Positions 28,137-37,389 of a DNA stretch of 64,000 nucleotides are shown one piece after another. The notes under the pieces are model-generated. The model made no database searches. It saw only the letters and a list, made by a program, of their open reading frames with translations, and was not told the DNA's origin. Source of the stretch: a virus. Made by a program: the position numbers and the translations under genes. Numbering within the stretch: position 1 is the first letter of the stretch; every line of letters starts with the position of its first letter. The DNA is taken from the IMG/VR virus record IMGVR_UViG_3300028364_000014, positions 1 through 64,000 of that record, one strand, 5' to 3'.

Positions 28137-30108
28137 ACCTAACTACCTCTACAGCTTCCAAAAATTCTGCGTATTCTGTATCATCTAAAACACTTCTTGC
28201 GCCACCCAGAAAAGCCGAATACTGTTCATCATCCATAACACTTATATCCCCAATAGCCGCTGTCTTTTTTGGTTTAGTAGGCTTACTACCAGGTTGTTTG
28301 TCTGGGTTTGTATTAGGTTTTTTCTTTGTCTTTGTTTCACCAGCCGGTCTTCCTTTACTAGGTGTTCCTGTAGGTGATTTTTGCTTAGGCTGAACTCCTG
28401 GACCATCTACTGCTTTTTGAAACGGGCTGCCAATTATACCAAAAATACCACCTTCTACTAAAGGCAACTCTGTTTGCATATTCTTTAATTCATTATCGTA
28501 ATCAAACCCTAAGGCCTCTAAGGCTGTTTGATATGACAACATCCTTCTATCGACTAGCGAACTCAATGTGCTCATATATAATACCTCATCACGTAACACA
28601 CTATCGTCCCAACGTATTTTAGGAAAACGATCAAAACCCATTGCCTCTGCTATTTGTCTATATTCCTTATAAATCCATTTCTCTACTTGCCGACGGGCAT
28701 AATGAATCTCCTCCATTAGACCTTTAGTAAGTAAATTTACTTCTGCTGCATTGATATCCCCTGTTCCATCTATTATGGCACGAGTTACAGCAAGACCTGC
28801 TGTCATATCCTCGTTTACCTGTTTGTACTTATCTTGCCCTAAAATAGCTTCAATCTCGGGCGAAACTATTTTTTGAATATCCAGTGTATGGTTCCATACC
28901 ACATCAAATGCTTTTGATGGACTATTAAATAACTGAGCAACTGTCTCTAATTCTTGCTGACTAACGACTGGGTACTCATCATTACCTATGGTAATCTTTA
29001 GAATATAATTAGAAATACCATCAAGTGTACTTACATCAGCCTCTTGTAGTGATTGTTTATATTTTATAGTATCCAATATCCTAGTTACCCTAGGTCTTGC
29101 ATAACGTTCATAAGGCTGTTTTCTATAAGTAACCATTCCCACAAGTCTCGAATCTAGTTGAAACTCACCGCCTTGCTCTGCTGCAGATTTAATCTCTTTA
29201 GGTAGTGACTTAATTAGTTCTTTTTCTTCTTCTGTTAGTTCTCCAGAAGCTTTTTGTAATAACTGACCTAGCTCTTGTGGGGGAGTTAATTTTACAGCTA
29301 CTTTATCAAATAAAAGGTTACCTTCTATATTAACTAGTTGATGATTTAAAACTGTGTATGAGGAGGGAAGAAATCCTTTGGACCATATATTTTTTTTGGC
29401 GGCTTTTTCAACCTCCATTAACTGCTCAAAAGAAGCACCTTTTTTCTTAGCAGACTCGACAAGCTTTGCCACTTCCGCATCTTTTTCATCTTCAAATTCA
29501 GCATGTAATTTATGAAGCCTGACAGTTTCTGAAGCAGAGTCGCCTTTTTTAGTCTTCTGCCCTGGTACGGGTGATAAAAAAGATACTCTAGGTTCATACT
29601 TAGATAAAACTTTATAAGTTACAACATGTCCTATCTTAAAAAAATCAAGAAAAATCCACTCTAGTACTTCTTTAAAATCTACATCAAATGTCCAGGTATC
29701 ATAAAACTGTTTGATATTCTCATCATCAATATCATTTTCAAACCCTTTCATTGACAAAGAGGCTAAGGCGTTTGTAGCAGAACCAACCAATGGATCAGTG
29801 TAATAATGTTTTTCTGCTTGTTTATATAGTGTTTTAGGGTCTTCGTCATAAGGATTTTTACTCAGGGCTAAATCCAAAGTTTGCCGTGAAGTATAGTCTC
29901 TATTTATAGTTGCAGCAGATTCAAGCCTAGGTTTAATAGCCATACCAGGTTTATCTAATATAGCTAGATTACGTTTATTTGGTTTGAGCATAAAAACAGA
30001 TTGACCAGTCTCTCTATTTATCTCTAGAGATTCTATACCAGCATCTGGGTATCTATTTTGTAGATCAGAAGTTAGTTTATTTATATCTATTATATTATCA
30101 TCTGCCAT
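28129..30108 (-). CDS. Portal protein
   Basis: A 659-residue protein just downstream of the terminase block. It has portal-like features: an N-terminal region with YYTDPLVGSATNALASL, a clip/stem-like middle (ILDTIKYKQSLQEADVSTLD), and a long helical part (RRQVEKWIYKEYRQIAEAMG, WDDSVLRDEVLYMSTLSSLV) as seen in SPP1-type portals. A Pro/Lys/Thr-rich linker (KTKKKPNTNPDKQPGSKPTK) precedes a short C-terminal helix. Size and order agree with a portal forming the packaging ring. Confidence 0.75.
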   Translation of the reverse strand: MADDNIIDINKLTSDLQNRYPDAGIESLEINRETGQSVFMLKPNKRNLAILDKPGMAIKPRLESAATINRDYTSRQTLDLALSKNPYDEDPKTLYKQAEKHYYTDPLVGSATNALASLSMKGFENDIDDENIKQFYDTWTFDVDFKEVLEWIFLDFFKIGHVVTYKVLSKYEPRVSFLSPVPGQKTKKGDSASETVRLHKLHAEFEDEKDAEVAKLVESAKKKGASFEQLMEVEKAAKKNIWSKGFLPSSYTVLNHQLVNIEGNLLFDKVAVKLTPPQELGQLLQKASGELTEEEKELIKSLPKEIKSAAEQGGEFQLDSRLVGMVTYRKQPYERYARPRVTRILDTIKYKQSLQEADVSTLDGISNYILKITIGNDEYPVVSQQELETVAQLFNSPSKAFDVVWNHTLDIQKIVSPEIEAILGQDKYKQVNEDMTAGLAVTRAIIDGTGDINAAEVNLLTKGLMEEIHYARRQVEKWIYKEYRQIAEAMGFDRFPKIRWDDSVLRDEVLYMSTLSSLVDRRMLSYQTALEALGFDYDNELKNMQTELPLVEGGIFGIIGSPFQKAVDGPGVQPKQKSPTGTPSKGRPAGETKTKKKPNTNPDKQPGSKPTKPKKTAAIGDISVMDDEQYSAFLGGARSVLDDTEYAEFLEAVEVVRYE

Positions 30109-30118
30109 TTAATAACCT

Positions 30119-30328
30119 TTATCCTTTTAAAATACTACCAGGAGTACCTGATACTGTAGCTACAGAATCAGTAGATAATATCCATTTAGTAACATCTTTT
30201 CTTCCTATTATATCATCCATTGTCCAAGTAGCCTTACCAGATCTACTTTTGGTATAGTCAGCAGGCATATTATTTATCCACCAAGGTGTACCAATAGCTT
30301 CACCTCTATTTTCTTCTGACATATTCAA
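30119..30328 (-). CDS. Small unknown protein before portal
   Basis: A 69-residue protein with a Trp-rich stretch (GTPWWINNMPADYTKSRSG) and no membrane segment. Its ATG lies behind AGGAGGATTGAAT. It sits ten bases upstream of portal and is probably a small head protein, but I recognise no family. Confidence 0.55.
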   Translation of the reverse strand: MNMSEENRGEAIGTPWWINNMPADYTKSRSGKATWTMDDIIGRKDVTKWILSTDSVATVSGTPGSILKG

Positions 30329-30343
30329 TCCTCCTATTATTAA

Positions 30344-30410
30344 AAGTGGGTACCTGGGTAATCAAAAGCTTTATTTATTTTTTTACCATGTACCAAGGCC
30401 CCACTATATA
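30344..30410 (-). other. Long stem-loop between receiver and portal-cluster genes
   Basis: On the minus strand GTGGG-CC-T-GGTA near 30402 can pair with TACC-AGG-CCCAC near 30346 around a 27-nt AT-rich loop. No T tract follows. It may separate expression of the packaging genes from portal, or it may protect message ends. Confidence 0.35.
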
Positions 30411-30436
30411 AATACTCTAATTATTACAGAGGTTAG

Positions 30437-30814
30437 TTAATTATTACCTGTTAAATCTTTTTTAATTTGCTCAACAAGCTCAGTAAAACCAAAACCTTTA
30501 CTCAATACCTTATCAAATCCAGCTACTGACGGTTCTATAGAATCAAATATATTAGAATAACCAGTCATAGCATAAATCTTAGCATCTTTAAATTTCTTCC
30601 TAAAAACTACACCTAAATCAACACCAGATAGTTCCTTACTTCTTAAATTAATGTCTACTATAAAAATATCAAAAGACATAGTCTCTATTAACTGCAGCGC
30701 TTCTTCTCCGGTTGTAGCTATTTTATAAGAGTAAGGAGATAGTGCCATAATAGCTCTATATACTGATATTATATTTTTATCATCGTCGATAAATAAAATA
30801 TTATAATTTTCCAT
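30437..30814 (-). CDS. Stand-alone response-regulator receiver domain
   Basis: A 125-residue CheY-like protein with the family's key residues: acidic cluster D10-D12, phospho-acceptor D54 in FIVDINLR, T84 in YAMTGYS, and K106 in KVLSKGF. There is no output domain and no histidine kinase nearby. It lies between the large terminase and portal genes with short spacers, so it is made with the packaging genes. It could sense or titrate host phosphorelay signals or act as a fold with another use. Confidence 0.85.
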   Translation of the reverse strand: MENYNILFIDDDKNIISVYRAIMALSPYSYKIATTGEEALQLIETMSFDIFIVDINLRSKELSGVDLGVVFRKKFKDAKIYAMTGYSNIFDSIEPSVAGFDKVLSKGFGFTELVEQIKKDLTGNN

Positions 30815-30828
30815 TATAAACTTCCCCC

Positions 30829-33819
30829 TTATTTAATTCTTTTCTTTAATACCGCGTGGCCTAGTCCGTATTCCAATAGTGGGGGTGCTTGAAAACTTGA
30901 AGTGCCTTGAGATCCTAAATAATCAAAACTAGTCCCTACTCTACTACGCACTAAGCCACTTACACTATGAAGAATAGGACCATCTCCCTCTTCGAGTTCC
31001 CTCTCAACCTGTCTTGCTCCATGGGCTCCTAATATAAGTGCAGAATATAAATCCTTATTCATATGCTTAGTAGGAGTATCGAAATGCAATATACCAGTAG
31101 AAGTTTGAGTAACTACTATATTTAATAACTGTGATTTAAGCGTTATTATATTTATATAAGCCCTAGCTAATAAATCGTTAGTAGAATTAGATGGATTATC
31201 TGGAAATAAAAGACTCTTATCCTCAAACATAGCTTTTGTAGTAAAATTGGCATCAGCTATCCAAGTAGGATTAAAATTAACCATATCTAGTATATGTCTT
31301 CCTTCTAAATGTATATGATCTTGGTTTCCTCTATCAATAATAGGTTCGGTTTCTCCGTAACCCTCCTCTAATAAATCACATACTGCCTTTCCACCTCCGC
31401 CTTTATCCATGAATATTCTAATGATATTATATTGATTACAAAGTTGTTGTACTGATCTTGTAAGTCCTTGTGTGGTCTGCTTTTTAAGTTCTATTACATT
31501 AACTATTTTATTAGGTTTACCTATTTCAATAATAACCACACCACAACTGGCGCTTCCCCCCTGATTAGGGTCAATACCCATTATATACTGTTTATTAGGC
31601 GCTCCATTGAACTGTAAAGTAAAATCATTCCCTAAAGTACAATCATCTAATAGGGATGCCTTAAAAAATCCCTCTGAATCTGAAACCATGGCAGCTTCAT
31701 ATTCCATACTATACTCATGTCTAGACATAATACGTTTAGCTTCAGCAATATTATTATTATCCAAGAACCCCTCAGGTAAGTCCCAATAAGGTACTTGCCA
31801 CACTGCATAATCACAATCCTTACCTTGAGCTTCAGCTTCCGCCACCATCTTCCAATGGTCCCTCATACGTCGCCACATATGATTAAATTTATAATACCCT
31901 GAGGAAGTCATTACCATCTTGTTAACTTTTTCCTCAGCAAAATCATCAGCAGCAGCAAGACCAGCATTAATCAAACGAGTCTGTTCCTCTAGTCTACGAA
32001 CTCTTTCCATCGGTGCCAAAGAGGTTGCTCCCATTGGTCTTACTACCATATCCAAAGTTTGATCTGGAACTTGCGCTAACTCATCCACAAGAATTAGATA
32101 GAAACGTGATCCACGAATTTTACTACCATCTCCTAGTGGTAGTCCCTCAATATATGATGGAGTTTTACCAGCAACCGACTTAAATTTTAAATAAGCTGTG
32201 TCTGAACCACGAGTTGGTTTCTTTGCAGAAGCTTCTCTAAGAATTGAAGATTGATCATATAGTTTCTCTACTTCAGCAAATATCATTTTTGAATTGTGAT
32301 TAATAAACCCGTTAGCCCAATAACAGTGTTCATTTTTTACTTCTATATCTATTGTTTCTGAAAAGAAGTAATCAACCTCTTTAATTTTAACAAAGTATAA
32401 CCCTTGTTCATATAATTTTTTGGCTTTATTGTAATTATCCTTTATTAATTTATTTGTAAGACCAATAGCCCTAGCTAAACTTTCTTCTTGATTAAAATGG
32501 TTATCTATATAAGCATTAAGCTTTTCTTTCTTTCTTAAGCATCTAAATCCAACAGTATCATTGAATCTTTTGATAAAAGTTTGTCCTGTAATCCTAACTT
32601 TATAGGCTTCTGCACATTTAGACGGTTTATTTCCTTGCGATAATTGTCTTATACATGCCTTTTTACTTATACCAAAGTTAGACACTATACCTAAATTTAG
32701 TAGTATAGCCTGCACTTCTTTAGCTAGTTGTTTAGAAGAAGTACTAAAGGCAATTTCAGAACCTTTATTTTTTTGCACATAAAAACACCCATCTGTGTCA
32801 TATAAACCCTGTAAACAAGCTATTAAGTTATCTCGTGAAGCTTTTTTTAAAATACTAGGAATCTTTTTATCCAGAGCTGTTGTTTTAGTAAAACCACACT
32901 CTAATAAATACTGGGCTAGTTGCTTACAAAAGTATTGAATTTCCCAAGTATCATTCCTTCTATTCCTTCTATCTATCTTTTCTTCTTTATCTACACAAAA
33001 ATATCTTCTTAGATTATTCTCAAAAGAGTCTAATAAATCCTGGTCTTCACTTACAAAGTCTACACGCTGTTTTCTTTTATTTTTACTAACAGAAACACAG
33101 CCATCACCTAGTAAAAGACCCATCCAATAAGATAAAGAAGGTGTTAATTCTTTAGGTATTAAACAATTTTTAGTTCTCCAATCATGTTCAAATTCAAATT
33201 CAGGCATCGAGTTATCATTACCAAAATAATTAAATCCTGTTTTTATTGCTATATATTCATCTTTTATATCCTGTAAGTCTTTAAATTCAGTATCTAAATC
33301 ATCGTTTAAACACACAACGGCATGATCTATAGTACCAGACAATTCAAATCCTTTTGTAGTTTTTATATACTTACATGCTTTATCTTTATCTGTCCATTTA
33401 CTGACTACTGTATTATGATTAAAATTTGACTGTACTCTTGTTTTTCCTGGAATTACTTTATTATAAAAATCCTCTGTACCTGTATTTAATCCTTCATTTG
33501 TCCAAAACGTAGCAAGTGTGTCTGATTTTATTAACGATTGTCTAAATACTGGGCCAATTAGACCTACCCTATAACCTGGATACAACAAGCAACTTAATGC
33601 AGCTAAAGTACCGAGCATAAAAGTTTTTCCCACGCCACGTCCACAAATAGCTATGACGTAGTTCTTAAACCACATGTCTCTAAAAACCAATCGCTGAATA
33701 GGTGCTAAATCTACCCCTAGGAGCTCATAAGCGGCTGTACAAGGGTGAGCTCTATAAAACTCTATAAGTTCCTTACCTTGTACCAGCAACGCTTCCATGT
33801 TTTGTCTTTTTTTAGCCAT
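30829..33819 (-). CDS. Large terminase subunit with intein
   Basis: The 996-residue precursor encodes a terminase of 581 residues after removal of an intein. The ATPase has Walker A GRGVGKT at residues 60-66 and a Walker B FYLILVDELAQ after the intein. The C-terminal RNase H-type nuclease shows YIMGIDPNQGG. The intein (residues 95-509) splits the ATPase between GPVFRQ and SKMIFAEVEK, inside the conserved segment after the first strands. The enzyme pumps DNA into the prohead through portal and cuts concatemers. Its start overlaps the stop of the small upstream gene. Confidence 0.9.
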   Translation of the reverse strand: MAKKRQNMEALLVQGKELIEFYRAHPCTAAYELLGVDLAPIQRLVFRDMWFKNYVIAICGRGVGKTFMLGTLAALSCLLYPGYRVGLIGPVFRQSLIKSDTLATFWTNEGLNTGTEDFYNKVIPGKTRVQSNFNHNTVVSKWTDKDKACKYIKTTKGFELSGTIDHAVVCLNDDLDTEFKDLQDIKDEYIAIKTGFNYFGNDNSMPEFEFEHDWRTKNCLIPKELTPSLSYWMGLLLGDGCVSVSKNKRKQRVDFVSEDQDLLDSFENNLRRYFCVDKEEKIDRRNRRNDTWEIQYFCKQLAQYLLECGFTKTTALDKKIPSILKKASRDNLIACLQGLYDTDGCFYVQKNKGSEIAFSTSSKQLAKEVQAILLNLGIVSNFGISKKACIRQLSQGNKPSKCAEAYKVRITGQTFIKRFNDTVGFRCLRKKEKLNAYIDNHFNQEESLARAIGLTNKLIKDNYNKAKKLYEQGLYFVKIKEVDYFFSETIDIEVKNEHCYWANGFINHNSKMIFAEVEKLYDQSSILREASAKKPTRGSDTAYLKFKSVAGKTPSYIEGLPLGDGSKIRGSRFYLILVDELAQVPDQTLDMVVRPMGATSLAPMERVRRLEEQTRLINAGLAAADDFAEEKVNKMVMTSSGYYKFNHMWRRMRDHWKMVAEAEAQGKDCDYAVWQVPYWDLPEGFLDNNNIAEAKRIMSRHEYSMEYEAAMVSDSEGFFKASLLDDCTLGNDFTLQFNGAPNKQYIMGIDPNQGGSASCGVVIIEIGKPNKIVNVIELKKQTTQGLTRSVQQLCNQYNIIRIFMDKGGGGKAVCDLLEEGYGETEPIIDRGNQDHIHLEGRHILDMVNFNPTWIADANFTTKAMFEDKSLLFPDNPSNSTNDLLARAYINIITLKSQLLNIVVTQTSTGILHFDTPTKHMNKDLYSALILGAHGARQVERELEEGDGPILHSVSGLVRSRVGTSFDYLGSQGTSSFQAPPLLEYGLGHAVLKKRIK
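32293..33537 (-). other. Intein with LAGLIDADG endonuclease in large terminase
   Basis: The element covers 415 residues. It begins with Ser (SLIKSDTL, where most inteins start with Cys), has a block B GTIDH, two LAGLIDADG helices (YWMGLLLGDG and LQGLYDTDG) and ends with the C-terminal block NGFINHN followed by the extein Ser510. Rejoined exteins give GPVFRQ-SKMIFAEVEK, a normal terminase segment. It should splice out and the nested endonuclease should home into intein-free terminase genes. Confidence 0.9.
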
Positions 33820-34328
33820 TAGTCTTCTTCGCCTTTTGTTTCCTCTATATCAAGCCTGTTGCCATCATAACTTTCTCTATTTTTCCTCATCAACTTCTCT
33901 TCAGCTCTTAGTTTAGCCATACGTTTGGCTTGAGCTGCTTTTGCTTGCTGGTCATAGGCTACCGCTAAATCAACAATGGAGAAGCCTTTAAGCTCATTAG
34001 GATTAATCCTATCTCGCCTCCTAGAAGACAAGTTTTCTTTAAGTTTTTCATTTCGTTTATCAAGCTTCTCTATAGTAGCCGCCATATCAAGTTGTTTATC
34101 AGAGTCACCCTTAGTTTCTTTTAATAGTCTAAACGACAATACTTTATTCATAGACAAACTCATAATGTCATCTAGATCACTAGAAATTAACTCATCAGCA
34201 TCAAAATCTGCTAAGTATACCTCTACATACTCTCCGTACAATTTCAACTCATCATCATCAAAAATATCTTTAGCTGGCAAAAGGTCTCTAACTTTTCTAT
34301 GTGCTGGATGTAATTTTGGTCTAGCCAT
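33819..34328 (-). CDS. Candidate small terminase subunit
   Basis: A 169-residue, charged helical protein directly upstream of the large terminase; the stop and start overlap by one base. A helical N-terminal domain (HPAHRKVRDLLPAKDIFDD) is followed by a long coiled coil and a basic C-terminus (RRRDRINPNELKG). Gene order and predicted oligomerising helices fit a small terminase that recognises DNA for packaging, but no family match can be shown here. Confidence 0.5.
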   Translation of the reverse strand: MARPKLHPAHRKVRDLLPAKDIFDDDELKLYGEYVEVYLADFDADELISSDLDDIMSLSMNKVLSFRLLKETKGDSDKQLDMAATIEKLDKRNEKLKENLSSRRRDRINPNELKGFSIVDLAVAYDQQAKAAQAKRMAKLRAEEKLMRKNRESYDGNRLDIEETKGEED

Positions 34329-34333
34329 TATCT

Positions 34334-34735
34334 TTACTCCTCCATTTTTTGTTTGTACATTAGGAGTAATTCAGGAGTTAAAGAATGACCAAACATTTCT
34401 TCTATGTTTTCACCATATGAAATCTCTATTCTTAATTTATTCTGTAAAGACTTAAAAGTCAATACATCACGTATATCATCCAATTCCTCCTCTACATTTA
34501 ATACCCACTCACACATATCATCATCAATTATTCTACAATAAGTATTTATAATTTCTTGTGATAAAGGGTCTTTTCTTCTAAAATAATTCTGTAAAGATCT
34601 TGATATTTTATTTTTTGTAGCCTCTTTATGTTTTTGTCCCTTCTTGGCTTCACTTATAGCATGCTTACTAGCTTCACTAAGTTTAAAACCAATAGGTCTA
34701 CCTTTTCTACCTTGAGTTAGTCTAATCGGTTTCAT
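34334..34735 (-). CDS. NUMOD3-motif protein in packaging cluster
   Basis: A 133-residue protein. Its first 50 residues (GRPIGFKLSEASKHAISEAK, then HKEATKNKISRSLQNYF) carry two NUMOD3-like DNA-binding repeats, usually found in homing endonucleases. The rest is an acidic helical region with no nuclease motif. It overlaps the upstream gene by 14 bases. It may be a domesticated DNA-binding protein that takes part in packaging, or an endonuclease remnant. Confidence 0.55.
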   Translation of the reverse strand: MKPIRLTQGRKGRPIGFKLSEASKHAISEAKKGQKHKEATKNKISRSLQNYFRRKDPLSQEIINTYCRIIDDDMCEWVLNVEEELDDIRDVLTFKSLQNKLRIEISYGENIEEMFGHSLTPELLLMYKQKMEE

Positions 34736-35036
34736 AAGTTACCTCCGATACTGAAGAAAATTTATTACAACCACTACATATTACACCTACAGTAGCAGTC
34801 GTTCCATAAAGTATTTTACCACAATTATCACACCTAATAACGGAAGATCTCCCTTTAGATTTTAACGGTTTTCTAAACTCAAACGGTAAGTTTTTATAAT
34901 GATCTGCAAACTTACTCTCTTTATGTATTTTCTCATTTAGTTTAGTAACCCCTCCTTCCGGTTCCCATCTTCTAGGCGTTTGCCCAGGTCTTAATTCCCC
35001 TGTACCTAAACTACCAAATGTATTATCTTTATTCAT
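34722..35036 (-). CDS. Zinc-ribbon protein
   Basis: A 104-residue protein with a C-terminal zinc ribbon (CDNCGKILYGTTATVGVICS then GCNKF). The N-terminal half is basic and polar. It lies in the packaging operon with overlapping neighbours, suggesting a DNA- or protein-binding accessory. The family is unknown. Confidence 0.55.
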   Translation of the reverse strand: MNKDNTFGSLGTGELRPGQTPRRWEPEGGVTKLNEKIHKESKFADHYKNLPFEFRKPLKSKGRSSVIRCDNCGKILYGTTATVGVICSGCNKFSSVSEVTYETD

Positions 35037-35049
35037 ATACTTCTCCTGT

Positions 35050-35463
35050 TCAACTTTCGAGATCTATATTTAGAATTTTTAAAATATCTTCTATCTCTAT
35101 ATACAAAAGCTGCTTAGCTTCCTCTATCCCTAACTCATAATCCTCTTGTAATTTTAAAGGAACTACTACTGAGTCATTAAACCTTTTCCCAGGTTCAGGT
35201 CTATCCTCTATAATTCTATTATATACTTCTAAGTTAGCCTTATATTTCCTTACCATAAAAAGCATTGAAGAATCTAGTATTTCTTTTATTAGTGTTATTT
35301 TTTTACTATTACTTAAATTATCCATCTGAGAAATACTTAACACAAAAGAAAATAGACCACAGTAACCTTTAAATGCATCCATTACATCTCTAACCACTAA
35401 ACCTTCACCCTCAAGTAACAAACTATCTAGATACTCAGTACTACTCTTATTAACTCTACTCAT
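35050..35463 (-). CDS. Helical protein, unknown
   Basis: A 137-residue, mostly helical acidic protein with no recognised motif. It overlaps the HD-domain gene by eight bases, which suggests joint translation. No membrane segment or Cys cluster is seen. Confidence 0.5.
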   Translation of the reverse strand: MSRVNKSSTEYLDSLLLEGEGLVVRDVMDAFKGYCGLFSFVLSISQMDNLSNSKKITLIKEILDSSMLFMVRKYKANLEVYNRIIEDRPEPGKRFNDSVVVPLKLQEDYELGIEEAKQLLYIEIEDILKILNIDLES

Positions 35464-36025
35464 GTTTTATATCCTTATATTGAACGTCTAAGAACTTTTT
35501 AGACCCTATATAATCACTTATATAAACACAAAGTTCTGGTAAAGTATATTCAGTCATAGGCTTAGCAAAAGCTTTAGTAGTCCAAGGACCATAGTGATAA
35601 TAAACACTACCATAAATTATGTTATAATCTTCTTCAGTTAGTAATTGAGTGTCTCTCTGTACCTCCATAACCAAATCAGCCGCTAATCTAGGATGATTTT
35701 TTAAGGTCCAGCTGGTTTTTTCCTTTCCGCGTTTTAATAAATCATGAATTATACAAGCACTTAAAACAGCATCACGATTACTGTCTATAGCAAGGGCTCT
35801 AGTTAGAGCGTAAGCTATATGAAATACTTTTTTAGTGTGTATAATAGTACCATCCCAACTCAATTCATTTAGAGGGTGATACTTACCAGTAGAACTAGCA
35901 GGACAATCTGTAAAAATATAATCAGGAGCTAATGCTAAACATAATTTAGTAAATTCTCTAATATTAGAATCAGTTATTAGTGCTAATTCAGCTTCAAACA
36001 TCTCTTCTCTTTGTTTACTTCTCAT
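35456..36025 (-). CDS. HD-domain phosphohydrolase-like protein
   Basis: A 189-residue protein with the HD signature: an early His in TKKVFHIAYAL, then ACIIHDLLKRG with the paired His-Asp, and later VYYHYGPW and YISDYIGSKKF with the final Asp. Such enzymes hydrolyse nucleotides, cyclic nucleotides or nucleic-acid phosphates on a metal centre. Phage HD proteins often act in nucleotide metabolism or against signalling nucleotides; the substrate is unknown here. Confidence 0.7.
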   Translation of the reverse strand: MRSKQREEMFEAELALITDSNIREFTKLCLALAPDYIFTDCPASSTGKYHPLNELSWDGTIIHTKKVFHIAYALTRALAIDSNRDAVLSACIIHDLLKRGKEKTSWTLKNHPRLAADLVMEVQRDTQLLTEEDYNIIYGSVYYHYGPWTTKAFAKPMTEYTLPELCVYISDYIGSKKFLDVQYKDIKHE

Positions 36026-36040
36026 TTAATTCTCCAAATA

Positions 36041-36286
36041 CTAGTACGGACGAAGTTGTAAATCATCCGTAGTTAAATTAATTCTTTCGATAGATGTAGA
36101 ATTGTGATTAGGGTTGTACCCTGGTTGTTTCCAACCACTACCATCTATACTATGCGATCTGCCTTGAGCTATTTTAGGATTAACTACTGTAGCAGTCCAC
36201 CTATCATTTTTATTATAACTAATAGGGTATCTTTCTCGGTATCTACTTAGTTGGGGTTCTCTAAATTCATTTTCACTAATTGGCAT
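36041..36286 (-). CDS. Small polar protein, unknown
   Basis: An 81-residue basic protein rich in Arg, Asn, Ser and Tyr with low predicted secondary structure (QGRSHSIDGSGWKQPGYNPN). It might be an intrinsically disordered virion or DNA-binding protein. No family recognised. Confidence 0.5.
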   Translation of the reverse strand: MPISENEFREPQLSRYRERYPISYNKNDRWTATVVNPKIAQGRSHSIDGSGWKQPGYNPNHNSTSIERINLTTDDLQLRPY

Positions 36287-36314
36287 TATACTCCCCCTTT
36301 ATTCACATAATTAA

Positions 36315-36704
36315 TTACTTTTTTTTCTTATCATCTTTTTTATTTTTCTTAAAAGGAAAACCATCATCTTCTTCGTCTTCCATATCTTTCTTATCTTTCT
36401 TATCCTCTTTCATTTTAGCTGCTTGCTCGATAAAAAAGTTCCCAGCCCTTTCCAAAGAAGCTGCATAATCATTATCTTTAGATGATTCTTCCTTACCTAT
36501 TGATTTCATGATTTCCATAACATTTAGTGCAAACTCAGGAATTTGTTTCCCACTCCACTCATAGTGCACACTCATATACTCATTATCACCCATTTTAGAA
36601 GAGATACTAGCGTAATTATATCCATCACTGTATCTACTAATAACAGCATTCTTAACCGTTTTAACATCAATACCTACATTAAAGTTACTATCTTTCATTT
36701 TCAA
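36315..36704 (-). CDS. Small protein with Lys/Asp-rich tail
   Basis: A 129-residue protein with a folded N-terminal two-thirds (VGIDVKTVKNAVISRYSDGY, HYEWSGKQIPEF) and a highly charged C-terminal tail of Lys, Asp and Glu. It overlaps the dNMP kinase gene by 17 bases. No motif recognised. Confidence 0.5.
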   Translation of the reverse strand: MKMKDSNFNVGIDVKTVKNAVISRYSDGYNYASISSKMGDNEYMSVHYEWSGKQIPEFALNVMEIMKSIGKEESSKDNDYAASLERAGNFFIEQAAKMKEDKKDKKDMEDEEDDGFPFKKNKKDDKKKK

Positions 36705-37275
36705 TCTCCTTTTTAATTTCTAAAGCTTTTAATTTCAATTCATCTAATGTACCATTATTATCTACCACAAAATCGGCATCACAAAAGTCATCAAGAGATG
36801 TCTCTGAGGTATGCTGAGTATTATGTATTTTAATATCATGATTTCTATTTATTTTTATATGGTAACCTCCACGATCTGTAACAGCTTTAATTTCGTCAGG
36901 GAATCTACCATCGGTGATAATAACATTTTTAAGACCACTACTGTCTATATGATTAAATAACTGTTTTATCCAAAACTTATTATCTATAGTTCTATAAGCT
37001 TCAGTACCCATATACTGCATAATCTCTCTTGGAGTCCAATACTCTATCTCAGATAAGTCGTTATCAAGTAGAGTTTTAGGATACCTCTTATCAGGTACTT
37101 CCTTTAAGTCACCATACAATTGGGCGGAGCTTAAACCAAAATCGTTAGCTAACCTTTCTTTAAGATTATTAGCGTAACCCATAATAAAATAATTAGCATC
37201 CATTACATCTTGTAACATTTTACCTAAGGTGTCTTTTCCACATCTAGCCTTAGAGCTTATAACTATTAGAGCCAT
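36688..37275 (-). CDS. Deoxynucleoside monophosphate kinase
   Basis: A 195-residue P-loop kinase. The N-terminus VISSKARCGKDTLGKML is the nucleotide-binding loop, and NVIITDGRFPDEIKAV is the characteristic second motif of T4 gp1-type dNMP kinases. These enzymes phosphorylate dNMPs to feed phage DNA synthesis, and can accept modified bases. It lies among small genes upstream of the terminase cluster. Confidence 0.8.
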   Translation of the reverse strand: MALIVISSKARCGKDTLGKMLQDVMDANYFIMGYANNLKERLANDFGLSSAQLYGDLKEVPDKRYPKTLLDNDLSEIEYWTPREIMQYMGTEAYRTIDNKFWIKQLFNHIDSSGLKNVIITDGRFPDEIKAVTDRGGYHIKINRNHDIKIHNTQHTSETSLDDFCDADFVVDNNGTLDELKLKALEIKKEIENER

Positions 37276-37284
37276 TTTAATTCC

Positions 37285-37374
37285 TTATTTATTTTTTAAA
37301 AGTCTAATTACACTACAAAATGTATCCCAATCTTTTATACCACTTAGTGCTTGCTTATCATAGGCGTTTTCCAT
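37285..37374 (-). CDS. Tiny unknown protein, 29 residues
   Basis: A frame from ATG 37374 behind AAAGGAGTACCT encodes 29 residues (starts MENAYDKQALSGIKDWDTFC). The ribosome site is strong and the frame fills the gap between two genes. The function is unknown and translation is inferred. Confidence 0.5.
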   Translation of the reverse strand: MENAYDKQALSGIKDWDTFCSVIRLLKNK

Positions 37375-37389
37375 AGGTACTCCTTTATA

